A stretch of 32,515 bases of DNA from Acidovorax facilis (GTDB lineage: Bacteria; Pseudomonadota; Gammaproteobacteria; Burkholderiales; Burkholderiaceae_C). Shown one piece after another: positions 24,032-30,701 of the stretch. Under the pieces are notes generated by a model. It made no database searches. It was not told the DNA's origin and saw only the letters and a list, made by a program, of their open reading frames with translations. Each line of letters starts with the position of its first letter. Within the stretch, counting starts at the first letter, position 1. Made by a program: the position numbers and the translations under genes. The stretch is taken from assembly GCF_023913775.1 (NCBI RefSeq), contig NZ_JAMXAX010000063.1:1-32515 (forward strand). Reading direction: 5' to 3'.

Positions 24032-24895
24032 TCAGGCAACGCTGCTCTGGGGAATCACAGAGGCCTTCAAACTGTCGGCCAGGCGGCCCAGCAGTGCGAG
24101 CATGGGGGCATCCGAGGCATCGCAGGCCAGACCCAGGTGGCGCGAGAACGCCAGGGGGCCATCGAGGGGGCGCGTGACCGAGCGGCGAGCATGCGCCGCG
24201 TGGGACTGTGGCACCACCGCCACGCCCAGGCCGCTGTCCACCATGTGCAGCAACAACTCTTCGCGTGCGGCGCTGGCCTGTACCTCCAGGGCAATGCCGC
24301 GCTCGGCCAGCAGGCGGATGAACGACTGGTGCAGCGGGCAGTAGGGCCATTCAAGAAGCGGCACCCCTTGCAGGTCCGCCAGACCGAATTTCTTCTTGAA
24401 GCGCAGGGGATGCTCCTCGGGCAACAGCATCACATAGGGCTCGCGCCACAACGACACAAACGTGTCGCCGGGCGGTTTGCAATGCTCCGCCACCAGGCGC
24501 AGCCGGGCCTCCTGCGCTGTGGCCGTGAGTCGGACCAGCGTGTTGGGCAGGAGGTCGGCAATCTGCGCAAACAGCGGCGCGGCTGGGCCCACCATCAGGT
24601 CGTCCTGCAGGAACACGCCCAGCGTTTCGCGGGGCGCATCGCGAAAGTCGCGCACCATGGCGCTGGACTGCGCCAGCAGGCTGCAGGCGCGCGGGTACAG
24701 ACGGTGGGCGGCGGGGGTGGGCGCCAGACCCTGGCGGCTTCGCTCGAACAGCACGGTGTCCAGCGCGTCCTCCAGCCCCTTGATGGCCATGCTGATGGAT
24801 GGCTGCGCCACAAAGCAGCGGCGCGCCGCCGTGGTCACGGAGCGTTCTTCGTAGGCCGCGACGAAGTAGCCGAGGGCGCGCAGGTCAAACAGCAT
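24032..24895 (-). CDS. LysR-family transcriptional regulator
   Basis: A 287-residue LTTR: N-terminal winged HTH (LRALGYFVAAYEERSVTTAARRCFVAQPSISMAIKGLEDAL, given here as an extent of residues 4-45 with the wing LFERSRQGLAPTPAAHRLY after it) and a LysR substrate-binding domain from about residue 90. The linker and the effector domain (REPYVMLLPEEHPL, LLLHMVDSGLGVAVVPQS) resemble regulators of the CynR/OxyR-like branch. It sits between the NTF2-like gene (26 bp upstream) and the ABM gene (106 bp downstream), all in one direction rather than divergent as most LTTR genes. Target genes are unknown. Confidence 0.9.
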   Translation of the reverse strand: MLFDLRALGYFVAAYEERSVTTAARRCFVAQPSISMAIKGLEDALDTVLFERSRQGLAPTPAAHRLYPRACSLLAQSSAMVRDFRDAPRETLGVFLQDDLMVGPAAPLFAQIADLLPNTLVRLTATAQEARLRLVAEHCKPPGDTFVSLWREPYVMLLPEEHPLRFKKKFGLADLQGVPLLEWPYCPLHQSFIRLLAERGIALEVQASAAREELLLHMVDSGLGVAVVPQSHAAHARRSVTRPLDGPLAFSRHLGLACDASDAPMLALLGRLADSLKASVIPQSSVA

Positions 24896-24920
24896 GGGGT
24901 TTCAGGGGCCGGGGCCACAG

Positions 24921-25325
24921 TCAGGTAGGGGTGATCGTGGTGACGGTTTCGCGAAAGTAGTCGAGCTGGCCGTTTTGCGAGTGGCTAAGGATCCAGGTCA
25001 GCGACTCCACTTCGCGCTGTTGTACTCCATAAAAGAAGCGTTGGCTTAACTGGGTCATCACCCAGTCGTCGCCCAGCGGCTGGCTGTGGGTGTGAACGAT
25101 TTGGGTGCCTTGCGGAAAGATCTCCGTGCCCAGGCGCTGCAGCACCGTCAGCAGATCGGCTTGGTTGCGCGCGACCTGCCAGCTGGTGTCTGCATCATCG
25201 CGGTAGTGGTCGATGCGGAAATCCAGGTCATCGGCAACGCTCCCGAGCAGCGTGGGGACATCGCCTTTTTCAAAAGCGGCCAGTACGCGGTCGATGGGGA
25301 AGTTTGTGGTGAGGTTGGTCGTCAT
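24921..25325 (-). CDS. NTF2-like (SnoaL-type) small protein
   Basis: The 134-residue product has the layout of the NTF2-like superfamily: N-terminal helix VLAAFEKGDVPTLLGSVADDLDFRID, a central helix with LLTVLQRLG and three C-terminal strands (TQIVHTHSQPL, VMTQLSQRFFYGV, ESLTWILSH). SnoaL-like members act as small-molecule isomerases or hydrolases, or have no known role. GGAG 7 nt before ATG supports the start. Downstream by 25 bp is the LysR gene, downstream of that the ABM gene; both fold types often act on reactive aromatic or quinone compounds, which hints at but does not show a common role. Confidence 0.75.
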   Translation of the reverse strand: MTTNLTTNFPIDRVLAAFEKGDVPTLLGSVADDLDFRIDHYRDDADTSWQVARNQADLLTVLQRLGTEIFPQGTQIVHTHSQPLGDDWVMTQLSQRFFYGVQQREVESLTWILSHSQNGQLDYFRETVTTITPT

Positions 25326-25349
25326 GTGCGCTCTCCAGTCGGGGGTTAA

Positions 25350-25370
25350 AAGGGCCAGAAGCAGGCCCTT
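25350..25370 (-). terminator. hairpin with short T-run upstream of the NTF2-like gene
   Basis: On the minus strand AAGGGCC, 7-nt loop, GGCCCTT followed by TT. It lies 25 bp before the NTF2-like start and 146 bp after the stop of the preceding LysR gene. It could end the LysR transcript or act as a leader attenuator. A second palindrome, AGGCAGC-cggc-GCTGCCT, lies just upstream at 25384-25401. Confidence 0.4.
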
Positions 25371-25515
25371 GGGGGGCGACTGTAGGCAGCCGGCGCTGCC
25401 TGCACAACGATGGAATTTGTGGTTCTGAACGATAAAAAAATGATGGATAAAAAGTGGCAGCGATATCCCTGCGAAGGAATGCGCCGAAGGCAGTCGCCCA
25501 CGGACTGATCCCCTC

Positions 25516-26418
25516 TCATTCCGTGACGCCGGGCAGCTGGCTCAGATAGCGGTGCAGCGCGGCAATGGTCTGGCGCACCTTAGCGGGCTGGGCATCGCGC
25601 TGGGGTGTCACCGCCCAGATGTCCAGCGTGCCAAACGACCAGTCGGGCAGCAGCCGCACCAGCCGCCCGGCCTGCAGCGCATCGTGCGAATCCATGCTGC
25701 CCACCAGCGCCAGGCCCAGCCCGGCCTCGCACATCTGCTGGATCGAAAGTTGGTTGTTGCTGGCAATGCGCGGCTCCACCCGCAGGGCCCGGGGATCGCC
25801 CGTGGGGCTGCGCAGGTCGATCAGCAGGCCGCCGTTTTCGCGCGCAAAGCCCAGCCAGCTGTACGAGAGCAGTGCGTCCGGGTGCTGTGGCACGCCGTGG
25901 GCAGTCACCCAGCCGGGCGCCGCGCACAGGTACCACTGCATGCCTCCCAGGCGCCGTGCTGCCCAGGTGGAGTCCTGCAGGCGCCCGTAGCGCACGGCCA
26001 GATCGATGCGGGCATTGATGAGGTCAATGGGCGAATCGTCTACCAGCAGGCGCAGGCGCAGCGCGGGGTGGGCGGCCAGCAGCTCGCCCAGCGCTGGGGC
26101 AATGTGGCGTGCAAACCCCACGGTGGCCGACAGCCGCAGCTCGCCACTGGGGGCATCGCGCGAAGCGGCCAGCTCGGCCCGCGCCTGGTCGGCTGCGGCA
26201 CACATGGCGGCGCAGCGTGCGTGGTAGCGCTGGCCTGCTTCAGTGAGCGCCAGCTTGCGCGTGGAGCGGTGAAGCAGTGTCACACCGCCATCGCTTTCCA
26301 GCTTGCGCACCTGCTGGCTCACGGCAGAAGTGCTCATGCCCAGGGCACGGGCGGCTCCGCTCATCGAGCCGTGTTGCACCACGGCGGCAAACACCGCCAT
26401 GCGTTTGAGGTCTTCCAT
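25516..26418 (-). CDS. LysR-family regulator, divergent from an NAD(P)-binding oxidoreductase
   Basis: A 300-residue LTTR of the CrgA/DhcR-like group: HTH MEDLKRMAVFAAVVQHGSMS through AARALGMSTSAVSQQVRKLE, wing LLHRSTRKLALTEAG, and a LysR-type effector domain starting at about residue 88 (GELRLSATVGFARHIAPAL). This group often controls a divergent oxidoreductase gene in response to reactive or aromatic compounds. Start at 26418 gives the exact family N-terminus. The upstream gap of 313 bp carries a dispersed repeat and a perfect palindromic site close to the divergent gene. Confidence 0.92.
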   Translation of the reverse strand: MEDLKRMAVFAAVVQHGSMSGAARALGMSTSAVSQQVRKLESDGGVTLLHRSTRKLALTEAGQRYHARCAAMCAAADQARAELAASRDAPSGELRLSATVGFARHIAPALGELLAAHPALRLRLLVDDSPIDLINARIDLAVRYGRLQDSTWAARRLGGMQWYLCAAPGWVTAHGVPQHPDALLSYSWLGFARENGGLLIDLRSPTGDPRALRVEPRIASNNQLSIQQMCEAGLGLALVGSMDSHDALQAGRLVRLLPDWSFGTLDIWAVTPQRDAQPAKVRQTIAALHRYLSQLPGVTE

Positions 26419-26486
26419 ATCAGGTCTTCTCGTCAATCCCCACTGGGCTGTTGTCCGCCTCCATGCCTTGGAACTGGCGCGACCAA

Positions 26487-26619
26487 GGCCAGTGCCCCCG
26501 CGCAAGGGCCGCCAAGCTGCTTGTGCGGCGCTTCGCTTGAGTGCGCTGGGGGCGTCCCCATCCCGCATGGCGCAGCCTTGCGAGAGAGGGGGAAGGCGCA
26601 AAGCGACTCAGGGGGTGAC
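26487..26619. repeat. Comamonadaceae-type dispersed intergenic repeat
   Basis: Read on the minus strand this block begins CCCCCTGAGTCGCTTTGCG, runs through CTTCCCCCTCTCTCGCAAGG and ends with GGCGGCCCTTGCGCGGGGGC. I recognise this text as a family of intergenic repeats that occurs in many copies in Acidovorax, Variovorax and related genomes; I know no formal name. It is G/C-rich, partly self-complementary and non-coding. Here it separates a LysR gene from its divergent neighbour. Confidence 0.6.
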
Positions 26620-26629
26620 TCATTAATTG

Positions 26630-26644
26630 TGAAGCTGAGCTTCA
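26630..26644. promoter_or_regulatory. palindromic operator candidate (LysR box)
   Basis: TGAAGCT-G-AGCTTCA is a perfect 7-1-7 palindrome 35 bp upstream of a TTGACA box and 87 bp before the oxidoreductase start. Position and symmetry fit the recognition site of the divergent LysR regulator. Confidence 0.55.
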
Positions 26645-26678
26645 AAGAGAAGGCAGATTTAGCCATCTACCGCCCGTT

Positions 26679-26684
26679 TTGACA
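26679..26684 (+). promoter_or_regulatory. -35 box TTGACA for the oxidoreductase gene
   Basis: A consensus TTGACA stands 47 bp upstream of the start codon. The best -10 match, TACATC at 26700-26705, is weak and only 15 bp away, as often seen in promoters that need an activator. Confidence 0.45.
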
Positions 26685-26731
26685 ATCTCCTATTCTCACT
26701 ACATCGCAACTTCGACCCCAAGGACATCGAG

Positions 26732-27373
26732 ATGAACATCGTCCTGATTGGCGCCACCGGCTTTGTTGGCGCTGCCGTGCTGAATGAACTGCTGCAAAGC
26801 GGCCACCGCGTGACGGTACTGGCCCGCAACCCCGCCAAGCTCGCCGCGCGCGAAGGTCTTACGGTAGTAGCGGCCGACGCGCAAGACGCCGCCCAGGTCG
26901 CCAAGGCCGCTGCAGGCCACGATGCCGTGGTCAGCGCCTACAACCCCGGCTGGGAGAACCCCAACATCCACGACGAGTTCCTGAAAGGTACCCGCGCCAT
27001 CATCGATGGCACCAAAGCGGCTGGCGTGCGCCGCTTTCTGATGGTGGGTGGCGCTGGCAGCCTGTTTGTGGCGCCCGGCGTGCAGTTGGTGGACACGCCC
27101 CAGTTTCCCGCCGAATGGAAGCAGGGCGCCCTGGCCGCGCGCGAGGCGCTGAACTGGATTCGCACCGAAAACACGCTGGACTGGACCTTCCTCTCGCCGC
27201 CCATCCTGCTGCAGCCTGGCGAACGCACGGGCCAATATCGCCTGGGCGACGAAGCGCCGCTGATGAATGGCGAGCAACCCGGCAGCATCAGCGTGGCCGA
27301 CCTGTCTGTGGCCATCGTGGACGAGCTGGAGACGCCGCGCCACGTGCAAAAGCGCTTTACGGTGGCAAACTGA
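26732..27373 (+). CDS. NAD(P)-binding oxidoreductase (atypical SDR, NmrA/YwnB-like)
   Basis: A 213-residue single-domain Rossmann protein: MNIVLIGATGFVGAAVLNELLQSGH with GxTGxxG, VLARNPAKLAAREGL, DAVVSAYNPGWENPNIHDEF, VRRFLMVGGAGSLFVAPGVQL (each part of one atypical SDR pattern) and a C-terminal SISVADLSVAIVDELE. Members are NAD(P)H-dependent reductases or flavin reductase-like proteins of stress response; no YxxxK pair is obvious. AAGGA 7 nt before ATG supports the start. It is divergent from the LysR gene, its likely regulator, and is followed by palindrome copy 3. Confidence 0.88.
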   Translation: MNIVLIGATGFVGAAVLNELLQSGHRVTVLARNPAKLAAREGLTVVAADAQDAAQVAKAAAGHDAVVSAYNPGWENPNIHDEFLKGTRAIIDGTKAAGVRRFLMVGGAGSLFVAPGVQLVDTPQFPAEWKQGALAAREALNWIRTENTLDWTFLSPPILLQPGERTGQYRLGDEAPLMNGEQPGSISVADLSVAIVDELETPRHVQKRFTVAN

Positions 27374-27427
27374 CCGCCAATGCTGACCGGGGTGCAAAGG
27401 CCGAAAAGGCCAGAATACTCCTGTTTT

Positions 27428-27480
27428 GATAGCTGCTAGCGCTTAGTGGATAAGCGATAGCGGCCAATTTGGCTACAAAT
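27428..27480. repeat. dispersed intergenic palindrome, copy 3
   Basis: GATAGCTGCTAGCGCTT, 7-nt loop agtggat, then AAGCGATAGCGGC (11 of 13 paired). The flanks extend to an AAATTGCC-type tail around 27480. It lies between the convergent oxidoreductase and DctM genes. Confidence 0.72.
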
Positions 27481-27489
27481 TGCCACGAT

Positions 27490-28770
27490 TTAGCCGATAA
27501 ACCACCGCATCGGCACCAGCACGATGGACGGGAACAGCACCATCAGGAACATCATCGCGAACTGCGCGCCCATGAAGGGGAGCACGCCCCGGGTGACTTG
27601 GTCCATGCGCATGCGTCCCACCCCCGCCACCACGTTCAGCACCGTGCCCACCGGCGGAGTGATCAAGCCGATGGCGTTGTTCATGATGAACAGCACGCCG
27701 AAGTAGACAGGGTCGATGCCTGCGGCTTTGACCACCGGCATCAGCATGGGCGCCAGGATCAGGATGGTGGGCGTCATGTCCATGGCGGTGCCCACGGCCA
27801 TCACCAGCAGCATGATGGCCATCATCAGCAGGATGGGGTTGTCCATGAAGGGCTTCAGCAGCGAGACCAGCTGTCGCGGGATGTCGGCCACGGTGATGAG
27901 CCACGCGCTCACCATGGCGGCGGCCACCAGGAACATGATCACGGCCGTCGTTTTGGCAGCGCTCACGAACACGGCGGTCAGCTGGCGCCAGTGCAGCTCG
28001 CGGTACACCACCGTGGCTACGAAGAGCGCATAGACGGCGGCCACGGCGGCGGCTTCGGTAGGGGTGAACACACCCATCTTCAGACCCACGATCACGATCA
28101 CTGGGAGGAACAGCGCCCAGGTGGATTCCTTCAAGGCCTGCAGCTTCTCTGCGGTCGTTGCTCGGGGCGGCGGCAAAATGTTCTCGCGCTGCGACACCCA
28201 GTACCAGGCCGCAGCAATGGACAGCCCCATCAGCAGGCCCGGCACGATGCCTGCCAGAAACAGCTTGCTGATCGACACGTTGGCCGCGACGCCAAACACC
28301 ACAAACCCAATGGAAGGCGGAATCACCGGCGCGATGATGCCCGCCGAGGCTATCAGCCCCCCGGCGCGCGCCTTGTCATGCCCGGCCTTCACCATCATGG
28401 GCAGCAGCAACGCGGCCAGCGCAGCGGTGTCTGCCACGGCAGAGCCCGACAGCGCCGCCAGCATGCAGGCCGCGAGGATGGCCACAAAGCCCAGCCCGCC
28501 GCGCTTATGGCCCACCAGCGTGAGCGCCAGCTTGACGATGCGCTGCGACAGGCCGCCCGCATTCATGATCTCGCCTGCCAACATGAAAAACGGCACGGCC
28601 AGCAGCGGGAACGAGTCCGCGCCGTTGATGACGTTCTGCGCAAGGATCTGCGCGTCAAACAGGTCCAGGTGCCACATCAGCGCCACGCCAGACACCAGCA
28701 GCGCGTAGGCAATGGGCACACCAATGGCCATGGCCGCCAGCAGGGAGCCGAGAAAGATGAATACGGTCAT
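27490..28770 (-). CDS. TRAP transporter large membrane subunit DctM
   Basis: The 426-residue protein is the substrate-translocating subunit of a TRAP transporter, with about 12 hydrophobic segments. The family landmarks are present: FPLLAVPFFMLAGEIMNAGG, ALSGSAVADTAAL, IPPSIGFVVFGV, FTPTEAAAVAAVYALFV and the NNAIGLITPPVGTVLNVV loop. Start ATG at 28770 with a GGAG site 8 nt upstream. It lies 22 bp after dctQ. With XylD and XylX upstream in the same operon, the substrate is probably a pentonate or other sugar acid. The periplasmic partner DctP is not in the window. Confidence 0.94.
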   Translation of the reverse strand: MTVFIFLGSLLAAMAIGVPIAYALLVSGVALMWHLDLFDAQILAQNVINGADSFPLLAVPFFMLAGEIMNAGGLSQRIVKLALTLVGHKRGGLGFVAILAACMLAALSGSAVADTAALAALLLPMMVKAGHDKARAGGLIASAGIIAPVIPPSIGFVVFGVAANVSISKLFLAGIVPGLLMGLSIAAAWYWVSQRENILPPPRATTAEKLQALKESTWALFLPVIVIVGLKMGVFTPTEAAAVAAVYALFVATVVYRELHWRQLTAVFVSAAKTTAVIMFLVAAAMVSAWLITVADIPRQLVSLLKPFMDNPILLMMAIMLLVMAVGTAMDMTPTILILAPMLMPVVKAAGIDPVYFGVLFIMNNAIGLITPPVGTVLNVVAGVGRMRMDQVTRGVLPFMGAQFAMMFLMVLFPSIVLVPMRWFIG

Positions 28771-28782
28771 GCGAGTGTCTCC

Positions 28783-28791
28783 GGGGGGGGG
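28783..28791. repeat. run of nine G between dctQ and dctM
   Basis: A homopolymer of nine G (C on the coding strand) lies between the dctQ stop and the dctM ribosome site. Such runs slip during replication or sequencing. It does not change either reading frame. Confidence 0.6.
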
Positions 28792-28792
28792 C

Positions 28793-29368
28793 TCAATGGG
28801 ATGGCGGCTTGCGTGACGGCAACGCCGCGCGGTCCAGCTGCATGTCGGGCAGGGCGGCCACATCCTCCGACCCGGAGGTCTGCACCAGCTGGTCGTCTGG
28901 TACCTGCCCCGACAGCAGCCTCCACAGGTTGAGCAACAACAACAGGCCCGACGCCACGGCAAACACCACCCCGGACGCATAGAAGATCGCCACCGATGCG
29001 CCGGTTACCGGCGCTTCCACATCCCAGTTGATGCGTGCCTGCGACAGGGCGCCACTGAACAGCAGCCAGGTGCAAAACAGCATGAGCCCGTGGCTGATGA
29101 CAAGGCACACCCGTTGCGCGATGGGTGGAAGCTTGGTGAGAACCAGGTCGGTGCCCAGGTGGCCGTGTTCCTTCACCGCCACGATGGCGCCCAGGAACGT
29201 GATCCATACGAACAGCCAGCGCGACACCTCTTCGCTGACCGCAATGCCCGAGTTGAATGCGTAGCGCAGCACCACGTTGCCGAACACCATCACCACCATC
29301 ACGGCCAGTGCCAGCGCGATGAGTACGTTGATCCACCGGCAGCACCGGTCTATGAGGGCGTTGAGCAC
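28793..29368 (-). CDS. TRAP transporter small membrane subunit DctQ
   Basis: A 191-residue four-helix membrane protein: MLNALIDRCCRWINVLIALA, then VVMVFGNVVLRYAFNSGI (the FGNVVLRYxF signature of DctQ), EEVSRWLFVWITFLGAIVAV and two further helices (about residues 87-107 and 128-148), and a polar C-terminal tail. The start codon is GTG at 29368, with a strong AAGGAG site 6 nt upstream; this rules out later ATG codons. It precedes dctM directly, as usual for TRAP operons. Confidence 0.92.
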   Translation of the reverse strand: MLNALIDRCCRWINVLIALALAVMVVMVFGNVVLRYAFNSGIAVSEEVSRWLFVWITFLGAIVAVKEHGHLGTDLVLTKLPPIAQRVCLVISHGLMLFCTWLLFSGALSQARINWDVEAPVTGASVAIFYASGVVFAVASGLLLLLNLWRLLSGQVPDDQLVQTSGSEDVAALPDMQLDRAALPSRKPPSH

Positions 29369-29418
29369 GGGTGTCTCCTTGGTCTTCTTCTGGTGTGCGT
29401 GCCGTTACGGCCTGTGGC

Positions 29419-30648
29419 TCAAAGCGCTGCGTCGCGCAACAGGCCGCGCTGCGTCAGGTTACTGATAAAGGCGCGCAAACCAAAGCGCCAGGGCGCCGCC
29501 GCCTCGCTGTGCGCCACGCGGTTGTGCAGGCCACCCAGCCACGCACTCTGGATGGACACCAGGTCGCCCAGGTGGTGGGTGAAACCACCGCCCGGCTGGG
29601 CGCGGTCTTCAATGGGCGCGAACAGCGTGCCCAGAAACAGCATGAATCCATCCGGATACTGGTGCGCGGCCAGGGTCTGCGCCACCAGGTCGGTGGGGTC
29701 GCGGCTGATGCTGGCCATGGTGTTGATGCCGCGCAGCTCATAGCCATCCACCCCTGCAACGCTCAGGTGCACGGTTTCGCTGCGCACCTTGTCCATCCCG
29801 AAGCTGGCGTCGAACAGGCGGATGAACGGGCCTAACGCGCACGAGGCGTTGTTGTCCTTGGCCTTGCCCAGCAGAAGGGCGCTGCGGCCCTCGATGTCCC
29901 GCAGGTTCACGTCGTTGCCCAGCGTGGCGCCCACGATCTGGCCCCGGCTGTTCACGGCAAGCACCACCTCGGGCTCGGGGTTGTTCCAGGCCGAATCGGA
30001 GCGGATGCCGATGTCGTCCCCGCAGCCGACGGACGCCAGCACCGGCGCCTTGGTGAACACCTCGGCATCGGGGCCAATACCCACCTCCAGATACTGCGAC
30101 CACAGGCCTTTCTCTTGCAACAAAGTTTTGAGTTCCATGGCCTCGGGCGAACCAGGGCGGATGTCGGCAAGGTTCTCGCCGATCAGCTCGATGACCTGGC
30201 TTCGCAAGGCTTGCGCACGGCTGGCGTCGCCCCGGGCCTGTTCTTCGATCACGCGCTCGATCAGGCTGGCCGCAAACGTCACTCCCGCAGCCTTGACCAC
30301 CTGCAGGTCGCACGGCGCCAGCAGCCAGGGGCGGCTCGTGTCGCGCGTGCCGGGCAGGCTGTTGGCCAGCAGGTCTTCCACGCTGCACAGGTACTGGCCG
30401 GTGGCTGCACGCACGGCCTCGGCGGGCGCCAGGGTGTCGAGCAGCGTGCTCATGGTGGGGTAGTGCGCACTCAGGTCGAACACACCCTCAGGCCGCAGTG
30501 CCACCACCGCCGGGCCGGGAACGGCGCCATGGGGCGCCCACACGCGGCCTACCAGTGTGCCCTGCAGACCATCGTCGGGGAGTACTTGCAATGCGGTCTG
30601 GGGCGCACGGGCCCGTTCGGCAACTGCCGCTGCCGTCATGTTTTTCAT
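29419..30648 (-). CDS. xylX: 2-keto-3-deoxy-pentonate dehydratase, FAH family (XylX-like)
   Basis: The 409-residue protein belongs to the fumarylacetoacetate hydrolase family, but its whole course follows Caulobacter XylX as I remember it: KAAGVTFAASLIERVIEEQA, LWSQYLEVGIGPDAEVFTK, SAWNNPEPEVVLAV, GNDVNLRDIEGRSALLLGKA, DNNASCALGPFIRLFD, HQYPDGFMLFLGTLFAPIED and FISNLTQRGLL. XylX dehydrates 2-keto-3-deoxy-D-xylonate to alpha-ketoglutarate semialdehyde in the Weimberg pathway; close relatives do the same for L-arabinonate. AAGGA 6 nt before ATG supports the start. It stands 53 bp after the pentonate dehydratase gene and before dctQM. D-xylose versus L-arabinose stereochemistry is not decidable from this gene. 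Confidence 0.88.
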   Translation of the reverse strand: MKNMTAAAVAERARAPQTALQVLPDDGLQGTLVGRVWAPHGAVPGPAVVALRPEGVFDLSAHYPTMSTLLDTLAPAEAVRAATGQYLCSVEDLLANSLPGTRDTSRPWLLAPCDLQVVKAAGVTFAASLIERVIEEQARGDASRAQALRSQVIELIGENLADIRPGSPEAMELKTLLQEKGLWSQYLEVGIGPDAEVFTKAPVLASVGCGDDIGIRSDSAWNNPEPEVVLAVNSRGQIVGATLGNDVNLRDIEGRSALLLGKAKDNNASCALGPFIRLFDASFGMDKVRSETVHLSVAGVDGYELRGINTMASISRDPTDLVAQTLAAHQYPDGFMLFLGTLFAPIEDRAQPGGGFTHHLGDLVSIQSAWLGGLHNRVAHSEAAAPWRFGLRAFISNLTQRGLLRDAAL

Positions 30649-30701
30649 GGAGAGTCCTTCAGAAAAGTCCGCGTAGGCGCCGGTGGCCCACCCGTTGGTT
30701 G

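Larger units (their letters stand above)
26419..26731. promoter_or_regulatory. divergent LysR/oxidoreductase control region
   Basis: The 313-bp gap contains, from left to right, a 7-bp inverted repeat GCCTTGG/CCAAGGC (26465-26489), a dispersed repeat (26487-26619), a 15-bp palindrome (26630-26644) and a TTGACA box at 26679-26684. No gene was seen. Confidence 0.55.

Noticed and set aside
26419-26731. Open frame extending the LysR gene upstream to 26601
   Set aside because: The extension runs through the dispersed repeat and lacks any LysR homology; the family N-terminus starts exactly at 26418.
27469-28932. Open frame of 487 codons, His-rich, on the plus strand opposite DctM
   Set aside because: Its His/Gln-rich composition is the complement of the hydrophobic DctM codons; no domain.
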